From Pseudomonadota bacterium (lineage in GTDB: Bacteria; Pseudomonadota; Gammaproteobacteria; Burkholderiales; Rhodocyclaceae), in the NCBI GenBank assembly GCA_009778425.1, contig WRJU01000213.1, positions 1-11,855 of the forward strand: a stretch of DNA of 11,855 bases, written 5' to 3'. A program made the translations under genes and the position numbers. The number at the start of each line of letters is the position of its first letter. Within the stretch, counting starts at the first letter, position 1. Positions 6,027 through 11,855 of this stretch are shown here, piece by piece. A model generated the notes under the pieces. The model searched no databases. It saw only the letters and a program-made list of their open reading frames with translations, and was not told the origin of the DNA.

Positions 6027-7718
6027 ATGCCCAGATTTGAAGACCTACAGGTTCTCGTCATCGTCAGCAATACAAAGCTGCGCGCGCAACTGCGCGGCAT
6101 GCTGTCTTCGTTCGGGTTTGGCGTCGTGCATTTTGCCGTGACGGCGCACACCGCCCTGCGCCACCTGCGGGCACACCATTACGAGATGATCCTGTGCGAT
6201 TTTGAACTGGGGGACGGCCAGGACGGGCAACATTTTCTCGAAGACTTGCGCCAGCACGAAATCATCACCAGCGATACGCTGTTCGTGATGATTACGGGCG
6301 AGCGCAATTACGAGCGCGTGGTCGGAACCGCCGAATTGCTGCCCGACGACTACATCCTCACGCCCCTGGCTCCCGGCGCGCTTGAAGCGCGCCTGACGCG
6401 AATCGCGGACAGGCGCGAGGCTCTTCTTCCGGCATGGCAACTGGCTGCCATCGGCGACTGGCTCGGAGCGATTGAATATTGTCTGGAGGCGGAAACCACT
6501 TATCCACAATATCTGCTTGATTTTCATCGGCTCGAAGCCGGGTTCTACATCGCCGCCGGACAACTTGACGAGGCGGAGGCGATTTATCGCCAGATCACCG
6601 AGAGCCAGCACACTCCCTGGGCGCAACTCGGGCTGGCTCGCTGCCTGGCATTCAAGAAAGACTATGCGCAAGCCGATACCCTGCTCTCCGGGCTTATCGT
6701 CGACAATGATCGTTTCATGGCCGCCTACGACCTTCTCGCCCGTGTGCGCGCGGAGAGCGGACAGGCCAAGGCCGCGTGCGAGGTACTGCATACGGCGATT
6801 GAGCACTCTCCCTATCGTCTGAGCCGTCAGCGTCGGCTCGGCGAACTGGCGATGGAAGCCAATGATGCCGCTGCCGCCGAAACGGCGCTGGCAGAGGTCG
6901 TCCGCCAGAGCGCGAACTCCGGTTTCCGTAATCCCGAAGACCATGTGCGGCTGGCGCAGGCGCAACTGGCGCAAGACAAGACCGATGCCGCGCGCAACAC
7001 CATCGGCGACATTGAGCGCAGCCTCGGCAGCCAGCCCAATGCCGCACTGTGCAAGGCACTTGCCAACGCGATGCTCTACGCGCATACGGGCGACGAACAA
7101 GAGGCGCAAGCGGAACTCAGCGCGGCGGCCAGCCTCGCAGGTACGGGCGCGACACTCTCCCCCGGGTTGTCCCGCGAGTTGGTGAAAGCATGTTTCGACC
7201 ACGACATGAGGGCTGCGGGCAGTGAAGTCGTCTCGAACATCCTGCGCGTGACCGGCGACGAACAAACGGTCAACGCCCTGCGCGGGCTGCTCCAGTCACG
7301 CGGGCTGGAACTGCTTTCGGAGAGCCTTGAAAGAAATGTTCAGGAAGAAGTCCGCAATCTCATCAAGGCTGGTGCCGAAAAAGCGCGCACCGGCAACTAC
7401 ACCGGCGCGGTCGAAGCGATGATGGATGCCGTGCGCCAGATGCCCGGCCATCCGGTAGTGCTGTTCAATGCCGCGCTCGCCCTCTTGCGCCATATCGAAC
7501 ATCGCGGCTGGAACCATACGCTTGCCAGTCAGGCGCGTTCCCTGATCGAACGCGCCCGCGCGCTCGACCCCGCCAGCACCCGCCTGAGTACACTCGCCGA
7601 ATACATGCACATCTTGATTGGCCGCAACGGCGTCGTTGCCGACAATTTCGCGAAACCTACCCACCGCGCGAGACGGAATCACGCAACCGCCAGATGGCGG
7701 AATGCCCACTCCGCATAA
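6027..7718 (+). CDS. Receiver-domain TPR protein with a degenerate receiver
   Basis: Soluble protein of 563 residues with no signal peptide or membrane segment. Residues about 7-122 fold as a CheY-like receiver: VLVIVSNTKLR, then MILCDFELGDGQDG with the acceptor-position Asp58, MITGE with Thr90, and DDYILTPL. The metal-binding acidic pair normally after the first strand is Val13-Ser14, and the invariant lysine before proline in the last loop is Thr112, so standard phosphorylation is doubtful. Residues about 125-470 form helical tetratricopeptide repeats (for example YIAAGQLDEAEAIYRQI and LARCLAFKKDYAQADTLLSGLI), and a last TPR-like unit lies near 445-520. There is no DNA-binding or enzymatic output domain, so it would act by protein contact, broadly like other receiver-TPR adaptors such as Vibrio VieB. 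The tail after about 540 is basic and low in conservation, and its DNA contains hairpins. No clear Shine-Dalgarno precedes ATG 6027. No histidine kinase is nearby. Confidence 0.87.
   Translation: MPRFEDLQVLVIVSNTKLRAQLRGMLSSFGFGVVHFAVTAHTALRHLRAHHYEMILCDFELGDGQDGQHFLEDLRQHEIITSDTLFVMITGERNYERVVGTAELLPDDYILTPLAPGALEARLTRIADRREALLPAWQLAAIGDWLGAIEYCLEAETTYPQYLLDFHRLEAGFYIAAGQLDEAEAIYRQITESQHTPWAQLGLARCLAFKKDYAQADTLLSGLIVDNDRFMAAYDLLARVRAESGQAKAACEVLHTAIEHSPYRLSRQRRLGELAMEANDAAAAETALAEVVRQSANSGFRNPEDHVRLAQAQLAQDKTDAARNTIGDIERSLGSQPNAALCKALANAMLYAHTGDEQEAQAELSAAASLAGTGATLSPGLSRELVKACFDHDMRAAGSEVVSNILRVTGDEQTVNALRGLLQSRGLELLSESLERNVQEEVRNLIKAGAEKARTGNYTGAVEAMMDAVRQMPGHPVVLFNAALALLRHIEHRGWNHTLASQARSLIERARALDPASTRLSTLAEYMHILIGRNGVVADNFAKPTHRARRNHATARWRNAHSA
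7687..7714 (+). repeat. Two mutually exclusive hairpins at the 3' end of the receiver-TPR gene
   Basis: CCGCC (7687-7691) pairs with GGCGG (7696-7700) over an AGAT loop, while GCGGA (7697-7701) can instead pair with TCCGC (7710-7714) over 8 bases. Both use the same central strand and end just before the TAA stop. No T run follows, so termination is not implied; it may be a degenerate palindromic repeat that was overrun by the coding frame. Confidence 0.5.
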
Positions 7719-7750
7719 GATACCCATTTAAGAAAAATCATAATAGCATC

Positions 7751-7779
7751 TTGAATCATCAATGCCTTCGGAATATCCT
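7751..7779 (+). promoter_or_regulatory. Candidate sigma70 promoter of the rpn-like gene
   Basis: TTGAAT (7751-7756, 4 of 6 to TTGACA), an exact 17-base spacer and TATCCT (7774-7779, 4 of 6 to TATAAT). It lies in an AT-rich gap that contrasts with the GC-rich surroundings, and the start site would fall near 7786, about 20 bases before the ATG. The geometry is right but both hexamers are imperfect. Confidence 0.45.
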
Positions 7780-7784
7780 ATATG

Positions 7785-7813
7785 GAATGTCCCGGAGAAT
7801 TCAGAATGTCCCG
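7785..7813 (+). repeat. Direct repeat duplicating the rpn start region
   Basis: GAATGTCCCG occurs at 7785-7794 and again, identically, at 7804-7813, an offset of 19 bases. The second copy contains the real ATG (7806). The first contains an ATG at 7787 in another frame that gives only 16 codons (MSRRIQNVPP..) ending at a TGA inside the gene. The GGAGA ribosome site (7794-7798) lies between the copies. Confidence 0.7.
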
Positions 7814-8633
7814 CCCCTTCCTTTCGCCTCGCAATGACCTAGTCTTCAAGCTGCTTTTCGGGGATGCCAAGGACACTGGCCCCTTGACCGATTTCCTTCA
7901 AGCTGCACTCGATTTACCCTCTGACGACTACCTGAATATCGTACTCGTCGACCCACACTTGAACGGCGAAGGTATCAACGACAAACGGGGCATTCTCGAC
8001 ATCAAGGCCAAAACCGCCACAGGGAAAATGGTCGACATCGAAATACAGATTGCTGAACAACCCCAGATGCGCGAGCGCATCGTCTTCTACCTCTCTCGCT
8101 TGATCACCGAACAGATTGGCCGGGGGGAGAACTACCGGAAGATCGAGCGTTCCATCTGCATACTGATCACCTACTACGTTCAGATTCCAGAGAACGGCTG
8201 CTACCATAACTGCTACCGGCTGCATGACCCCAGGACCGGCTCGGAATTCACCGACCTCGTGGAAGTCAACACCCTCGAATTGCCAAAATTGCCGCACAAT
8301 ACGGACGGAAGCGCGTTATGGAGTTGGCTGAAGTTCATGGGGTCGCGTGAGGAAGAGGAGTTGAAGATGCTTGCAGAGAAAAATCCACAGATAGGCAAAG
8401 CCGTAGCTCGACTGCAAGAACTTTCGGAAGACGAGCGCATTCGTCTGCTGGCCGAATCCCGCGAAAAGATGGAATGGGACAACGCCGCGCGGATACAAGC
8501 GGCAAAAGAGAAAGGGCTTGAAGAAGGACTTCTCTCCGTTGCCCGTACCGCCTTGAAAAAGAATCTGCCCATTGAAGAGATCATGGCACTCACGGGGCTT
8601 TCCAAAGAAAAAATCCAGTCTCTGGCGCATTGA
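7806..8633 (+). CDS. Rpn/YhgA-family PD-(D/E)XK nuclease (recombination-promoting nuclease, putative transposase family)
   Basis: Soluble protein of 275 residues. The N-terminal nuclease domain (about 1-180) opens LSPRNDLVFKLLFGD, the usual start of this family, and has the PD-(D/E)XK core GILDIKAKTATGKMVDIEIQ with Asp65, Glu79 and Gln81 in the expected D...ExQ pattern. FYLSRLITEQIGRGENY and ICILITYY follow, typical of the Rpn and PDDEXK_2 group. Residues 180-275 are charged and helical, ending PIEEIMALTGLSKEKIQSL, the conserved C-terminal helix pair. Family members such as E. coli RpnA are DNA endonucleases that raise RecA-independent recombination and have been linked to phage defence. ATG 7806 follows GGAGA by 7 bases and restores the family N-terminus; the ATG at 7782 has no ribosome site. 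Upstream is AT-rich; downstream the gene converges on relA with a 17-base gap. Scattered distribution of the family suggests horizontal acquisition. Confidence 0.92.
   Translation: MSRPFLSPRNDLVFKLLFGDAKDTGPLTDFLQAALDLPSDDYLNIVLVDPHLNGEGINDKRGILDIKAKTATGKMVDIEIQIAEQPQMRERIVFYLSRLITEQIGRGENYRKIERSICILITYYVQIPENGCYHNCYRLHDPRTGSEFTDLVEVNTLELPKLPHNTDGSALWSWLKFMGSREEEELKMLAEKNPQIGKAVARLQELSEDERIRLLAESREKMEWDNAARIQAAKEKGLEEGLLSVARTALKKNLPIEEIMALTGLSKEKIQSLAH
8367..8633 (+). CDS. Candidate internal short form of the Rpn protein (RpnS-like, 88 residues)
   Basis: Same frame as the full gene, starting at codon 188 (ATG 8367). The purine-rich stretch AGGAAGAGGAG (8350-8360) ends 6 bases before this ATG, a better ribosome site than that of the full-length start. 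The product would be the C-terminal helical domain alone, MLAEKNPQIGKAVARLQ to the natural stop, without any nuclease residue. E. coli rpn genes are reported to express such a C-terminal short protein (RpnS) from inside the gene, and it blocks the toxicity of the long nuclease form. The same may hold here; this is inference. The caution is that the ribosome-site look is encoded by a Glu run (REEEEL), which the protein may keep for its own reasons. Confidence 0.45.
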   Translation: MLAEKNPQIGKAVARLQELSEDERIRLLAESREKMEWDNAARIQAAKEKGLEEGLLSVARTALKKNLPIEEIMALTGLSKEKIQSLAH

Positions 8634-8650
8634 CACCGAGCGAGCGCCCC

Positions 8651-10870
8651 CTACCCCCTTCGCGCTTCCAGCACCCCCTTCACTTCCCGGATTTGCACAA
8701 GCGCCCGCTGCAACTGCGCGATGCTGCCGACTTCCAGGGTGAAACGCATGTTCGCCATGTTCTTCTTGCTTTGGGTGTTGACCGCCGTCAGGTTGAGCTT
8801 TTCGCGCAGCAGCAATTCGGAGATGTCGCGCAACAAGCCTTGGCGATCCATCGCCTGAACGAGAATGTCCACCGAAAAGGTGGATTGATTCTTGTCGTAA
8901 GCCCGCTCCCCCCATTCGGCGACGGTGACACGCTCGGGATGCTGCTCGGCGAGATGGCGGAAATCGCGGCAATCAACGCGGTGGATCGACACCCCTCGCC
9001 CCCGCGTGACGAACCCCTTGATGGCATCCGGCGGAGCCGGTTTGCAGCAACGCGAAAGCGAAGTCAGCAGGTCGCCCATACCGACGATCAATACCTTGCC
9101 GGAAGTGTTGCCCGCGCGCGAACGGCTGACGACGATTTCCGGCTTGCCATCGCTTTCGGCTTCCGCTGCGCCGGTGGCTGCAACCATCTCACGCATCGCC
9201 GACTGCAAGGCGCGCGAGCCGGGTTCCCCCCGAGCGACAGCCACATAAAACGCATCGGTATCCTTGAAGCCAAGGCGGGACGCCAGGGCTTCGAGGTTGA
9301 TATGCGCATGGCCGTCGCGCTGCATTTCACGCGTCACGGCATTGCGCCCGCGCGTGAGCAATTCCGCCTCGTCCAGCGTCCCAAAATACTGCCGTATCTT
9401 GCGTTTGGCCTGCGCGCTCGCCACGTAAGCCTGACGCGCATCCAGCCAATCGCGCGACGGCCCCCCCTCCTTGGTCACGACGATTTCCACCGTCTGCCCG
9501 TTCTCCAGCCGGGTATTGAGCGGCACGAGATGCCCATCGACCTTGGCTCCACGGCAACGATGACCGAGGTCGGTATGCAGCCGATAAGCGAAATCGACCG
9601 GCGTCGCCCCACGCGGCAAATCGATCACCCTGCCCTGCGGCGTGAGCACGTAAATGGTATCGCTGAAGGAGGCGAGCTTGAACTGTTCGACCCACTGCTT
9701 AGACCCCGCTACCTCGTCGCGCCACGACAACAGGTTGCGCAGCAGCGCAATCTTGTCGTCATACTCGTTCCCCCCGATGCCCATGCCTTCCTTGTAACGC
9801 CAGTGCGACGCCACCCCCTGTTCGGCATGCTGGTGCATGGCATGGGTACGCACCTGCACTTCCAGCGCCTTACCGTCACCGGCCAGCACGGCGGTATGCA
9901 GGGACTGGTAATTGTTCTCCTTGGGGCGGGAAATATAGTCATCGTATTCATCATGGATCGGCTGCCAGATCTGATGCACGATGCCGAGCACCGCGTAGCA
10001 GTCCCGCACTTCATCGACCAGTACCCGCATGGCGCGAACGTCGTAGACCTCCGAAAAGTCGATTTTCTTGGAGCGCATCTTGCTGTAGATGCTGTAGATA
10101 TGCTTGGGGCGACCCTGGATTTCAGCCTGAATACCGACCGCTACCAGTTCATCGCGCAGGCGCTCGATGGCGTTCCGGATGAATTCCTCGCGCTCGAATC
10201 GGCGTTCATCGAGCATCCTGGCGATGCGCCTGTAGGTTTCCGGCTCAAGGAAGCGGAAAGACAAATCTTCCAGTTCCCACTTGAGTTGCCAGACTCCCAG
10301 GCGATTGGCGAGCGGCGCGTAGATGTCCAAGGCCTCACGCGCCTCGTGCCGCCGCCGCTCATCCGGCGTATCGGCGAAATAGCGCAAGGTCTGTGTGCGC
10401 GAAGCCAGGCGCAGCAACACGACGCGAATGTCTTCGACCATCGCCAGCAGCATCTTGCGCAGGGTTTCGGTCTGAACGTGAACCTCCGGCGCAGAAGCCA
10501 CGGAAGCGGTCTGGGTGACTATCCGCAGACTGTTGAGTTTGCGCTGCCCTGCCACCAATCTGGCGACATGTGGCCCGAAATCAGCTTCGATCTGGTCATG
10601 CGCGCCCTTGACAAATTCCTCGATGGAAAACAGCAGCGCGGCAATACGGGCATCCACGTCCAACCGTAGCGATGAGACGATCAGCGCGCAGCCAAGTGCA
10701 TGCGTCCATACCGATTCCCCGGTTCCGAGCATATGATCCGCGTAAGTCTCTCTGGCAAACGCGAGCGCACGCTCGATGGCGGCTCGCTCCTCCTGGGTCA
10801 TCCCTTCGGCAAGCAAGTCAATGGGGGGCGCGACCGCATCGCGGTTAACGGCATGTTTGACGGAAACCAT
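8651..10870 (-). CDS. relA: GTP pyrophosphokinase, (p)ppGpp synthetase I
   Basis: Ribosome-associated stringent-response enzyme of 739 residues that transfers pyrophosphate from ATP to GTP or GDP. The N-terminal hydrolase-like domain is decayed: His57 remains but the catalytic His-Asp pair is Phe81-Ser82 (ALLFSIEEF), so no hydrolysis is expected. The synthetase domain has GRPKHIYSIYSKM, DVRAMRVLVDEVRDCYAVLG, the EXDD motif of monofunctional RelA as EYDD (308-311), and YQSLHT; bifunctional SpoT/Rel proteins have RXKD there. TGS (DTIYVLTPQGRVIDLPRGATPVDFAYRLHT), the conserved-cysteine domain (SRCCKPAPPD) and a C-terminal ACT domain (VDILVQAMDRQGLLRDIS) follow in the usual order. Start taken at 10870; an extension of 40 codons would cross into mtfA and is unlike the family. 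No clear ribosome site is seen. A separate SpoT must exist elsewhere. The stop faces the rpn gene; the 5' end is divergent from mtfA. Confidence 0.96.
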   Translation of the reverse strand: MVSVKHAVNRDAVAPPIDLLAEGMTQEERAAIERALAFARETYADHMLGTGESVWTHALGCALIVSSLRLDVDARIAALLFSIEEFVKGAHDQIEADFGPHVARLVAGQRKLNSLRIVTQTASVASAPEVHVQTETLRKMLLAMVEDIRVVLLRLASRTQTLRYFADTPDERRRHEAREALDIYAPLANRLGVWQLKWELEDLSFRFLEPETYRRIARMLDERRFEREEFIRNAIERLRDELVAVGIQAEIQGRPKHIYSIYSKMRSKKIDFSEVYDVRAMRVLVDEVRDCYAVLGIVHQIWQPIHDEYDDYISRPKENNYQSLHTAVLAGDGKALEVQVRTHAMHQHAEQGVASHWRYKEGMGIGGNEYDDKIALLRNLLSWRDEVAGSKQWVEQFKLASFSDTIYVLTPQGRVIDLPRGATPVDFAYRLHTDLGHRCRGAKVDGHLVPLNTRLENGQTVEIVVTKEGGPSRDWLDARQAYVASAQAKRKIRQYFGTLDEAELLTRGRNAVTREMQRDGHAHINLEALASRLGFKDTDAFYVAVARGEPGSRALQSAMREMVAATGAAEAESDGKPEIVVSRSRAGNTSGKVLIVGMGDLLTSLSRCCKPAPPDAIKGFVTRGRGVSIHRVDCRDFRHLAEQHPERVTVAEWGERAYDKNQSTFSVDILVQAMDRQGLLRDISELLLREKLNLTAVNTQSKKNMANMRFTLEVGSIAQLQRALVQIREVKGVLEARRG

Positions 10871-10938
10871 ATCCGCAATTATCCCATAAGGTTTCGTATC
10901 ATCTCTTGTCTTTTTCCACTGCCCCGGTACAGACAAAT

Positions 10939-11727
10939 ATGCTCGACAAACTGAAACGTTGGCTGGCCCTGCCCGGCGGGCATGGCGCACCCGTGCCCGC
11001 CGAACTGTGGGCGCGCGTCGAAGCGCGCCTGCCTTTCCTCGACTGGCTCCCCTTTGAGGCGCGCGCCCGGCTGCGTACTCTAAGTGAAGACTTCCTGACG
11101 GAAAAAGAGTTCTATGGCGCGCGCGACCTGCAGCTCGACGACGACATCATGCTCACGATAGCCGCACAGGCTTGCCTGCCCATCCTCAACCATCGGGGCT
11201 TAGCCGCCTATCGCGGTTGGGTCGGCATCGTAGTGTATCCGGGCGATTTCGTCGTTCCACAACAAATCATGGACGAAACCGGCGTAGTGCACGAATACGA
11301 AGAAATCCTCCTCGGCGAAGCCCGCGCGGACGGACCGGTGCTGCTGTCCTGGTTCAACGACGGCTCGCCTCCCGGCGTCAACGTCGTCATCCACGAATTC
11401 GCCCACAAGCTCGACATGGCAGGCGGTAACGCCGATGGCTGCCCTGCCTTGCCGCCTGGGATGTCCCGAAAAGCCTGGGCGAAAACGTTCTCTGCCGCTT
11501 ATGAACGTCTCTGCCGATTGGAAGAGGCCGGGATCGAAACCATCCTCGACCCCTACGCCACGACCAGCCCCGGCGAATTTTTCGCCGTTGCCTCCGAAGC
11601 CTTTTTCGAGGCTCCCATGAGCCTGCGCGCCGATTTTCCCGCCGTCTACGCGCAACTGACCGCCTTCTACGGGCTGGACACCGCCACGGGCGAAGAAAAA
11701 CTGCGAGGTACGCGCCTTGCCGTCTGA
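10939..11727 (+). CDS. mtfA: MtfA-type zinc-dependent peptidase (family M90)
   Basis: Cytosolic metallopeptidase of 262 residues, close to the 265 of E. coli MtfA. The zinc-binding HEFAH lies at 152-156 in VVIHEFAHKLDMAGGNADG, and the third ligand is probably Glu220 in GEFFAVASEAFFE, a conserved second block of the family. The N-terminal half has the typical DWLPFEARARLRTLSEDFLTEKEF and the QACLPILN stretch. E. coli MtfA is an aminopeptidase that interacts with the repressor Mlc and so affects the glucose PTS; whether that applies here is unknown. ATG 10939 is the first start with family-like sequence (MLDKLKRWL); only a weak ribosome site precedes it. It diverges from relA over 68 bases and is followed by tRNA-Cys, with the tRNA promoter placed just after its stop. 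Confidence 0.95.
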   Translation: MLDKLKRWLALPGGHGAPVPAELWARVEARLPFLDWLPFEARARLRTLSEDFLTEKEFYGARDLQLDDDIMLTIAAQACLPILNHRGLAAYRGWVGIVVYPGDFVVPQQIMDETGVVHEYEEILLGEARADGPVLLSWFNDGSPPGVNVVIHEFAHKLDMAGGNADGCPALPPGMSRKAWAKTFSAAYERLCRLEEAGIETILDPYATTSPGEFFAVASEAFFEAPMSLRADFPAVYAQLTAFYGLDTATGEEKLRGTRLAV

Positions 11728-11731
11728 GCCG

Positions 11732-11761
11732 TTGCCCTTCACGGCCCGCCGCGTTTATAAT
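11732..11761 (+). promoter_or_regulatory. Promoter of tRNA-Cys with GC-rich discriminator
   Basis: TTGCCC (11732-11737), an 18-base spacer and a perfect TATAAT (11756-11761), 4 bases after the mtfA stop codon. The initiation point would be about 11768, leaving a 5' leader of some 13 bases to the mature tRNA. The bases after the -10 box are GCGCC, the GC-rich discriminator typical of stable-RNA promoters repressed by ppGpp and DksA. Confidence 0.75.
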
Positions 11762-11781
11762 GCGCCTCCTTTTTGGATCAC

Positions 11782-11855
11782 GGCGCGATAGCAAAGCGGT
11801 TATGCACCGGATTGCAAATCCGTGTAGGTCGGTTCGACTCCGGCTCGCGCCTCCA
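11782..11855 (+). tRNA. tRNA-Cys (anticodon GCA)
   Basis: Complete 74-base cloverleaf including the encoded CCA. The acceptor stem GGCGCGA/TCGCGCC pairs fully, U73 is the discriminator expected of tRNA-Cys, the D stem is GCA/TGC, the anticodon loop is TTGCAAA (11812-11818) with anticodon GCA at 11814-11816, the variable loop is 4 bases, and the T arm is GTCGG-TTCGACT-CCGGC with one G-U pair. The top pair of the anticodon stem is a C-U mismatch (C11807 with T11823), where E. coli tRNA-Cys has G-U. The window ends at its last base. Confidence 0.97.

Noticed and set aside
6045..7265. Minus-strand open frame of 406 codons opposite the receiver-TPR gene
   Set aside because: Antisense to a gene with clear receiver and TPR sequence; no domain of its own.
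7782..7805. Upstream ATG as the start of the rpn-like protein
   Set aside because: It lacks a ribosome site and adds 8 residues not typical of the family; ATG 7806 has GGAGA at proper spacing.
8624..8648. Bidirectional terminator between rpn and relA
   Set aside because: Only a 5-pair GGCGC/GCGCC stem with a 15-base loop and no T run on either strand.
8630..10669. Plus-strand open frame of 679 codons opposite relA
   Set aside because: It lies wholly antisense to relA, which has all expected domains. Long antisense frames follow from GC-rich third positions, and the translation shows no domain.
10878..10902. -10-like boxes for relA (GATAAT on minus, 10883-10878) and mtfA (TATCAT on plus, 10897-10902)
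   Set aside because: Neither has an acceptable -35 box at 16-18 bases, and the relA box would give an almost leaderless mRNA. Both promoters must lie in or near these 68 bases, but I cannot place them.
1..11855. CRISPR array, phage genes, insertion sequence or integron
   Set aside because: No regularly spaced repeats, transposase, integrase or terminal inverted repeats were seen on either strand, although the Rpn family is often labelled 'putative transposase' in databases.

Overview
The window looks like an ordinary, high-GC chromosomal segment of a proteobacterium, most likely a betaproteobacterium. The evidence is inference: an argH end, a RelA of the beta/gamma monofunctional type (EXDD motif, decayed hydrolase site), an MtfA-type peptidase, a CCA-encoding tRNA-Cys and strong GC bias at third codon positions, which produces very long antisense shadow frames. 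I cannot fix the genus. There is no phage, IS element or CRISPR array. The one gene with an accessory character is an Rpn/YhgA-family nuclease gene.

Layout. Bases 1-4940 are one tight plus-strand gene string: the 3' two thirds of argH, a Ser/Thr kinase with a C-terminal cyclic-nucleotide-binding domain, a PAP2 phosphatase, a UPF0104/LPG-synthase-like membrane protein and a family 2 glycosyltransferase with two C-terminal membrane helices. Junctions are TGATG, a 17-base gap, ATGA and a 4-base gap, so co-transcription and translational coupling are likely. The last three products fit a polyprenyl-phosphate-linked sugar pathway (charge the carrier, move it, dephosphorylate it), with the kinase as a possible cyclic-nucleotide-responsive controller. 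Bases 4941-5166 are non-coding and hold a REP-like GC-rich hairpin and a short GAA repeat. Bases 5167-7718 carry a nitroreductase-family oxidoreductase and a receiver-TPR protein whose receiver has lost several canonical residues.

Bases 7719-8633 hold the rpn-like gene, preceded by a plausible sigma70 promoter and a 10-base direct repeat that duplicates the start-codon region. Inside it lies a strong Shine-Dalgarno sequence followed by an in-frame ATG that would give an 88-residue C-terminal protein. This matches the published intragenic toxin/antitoxin arrangement of E. coli rpn genes and is the most interesting item in the window. It converges on relA (minus strand, 10870-8651) with a 17-base gap. 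relA diverges from mtfA (10939-11727) across only 68 bases. The window ends exactly at the CCA of a tRNA-Cys(GCA) gene driven by a consensus-like promoter with a GC-rich discriminator, the kind repressed by the ppGpp that RelA makes.
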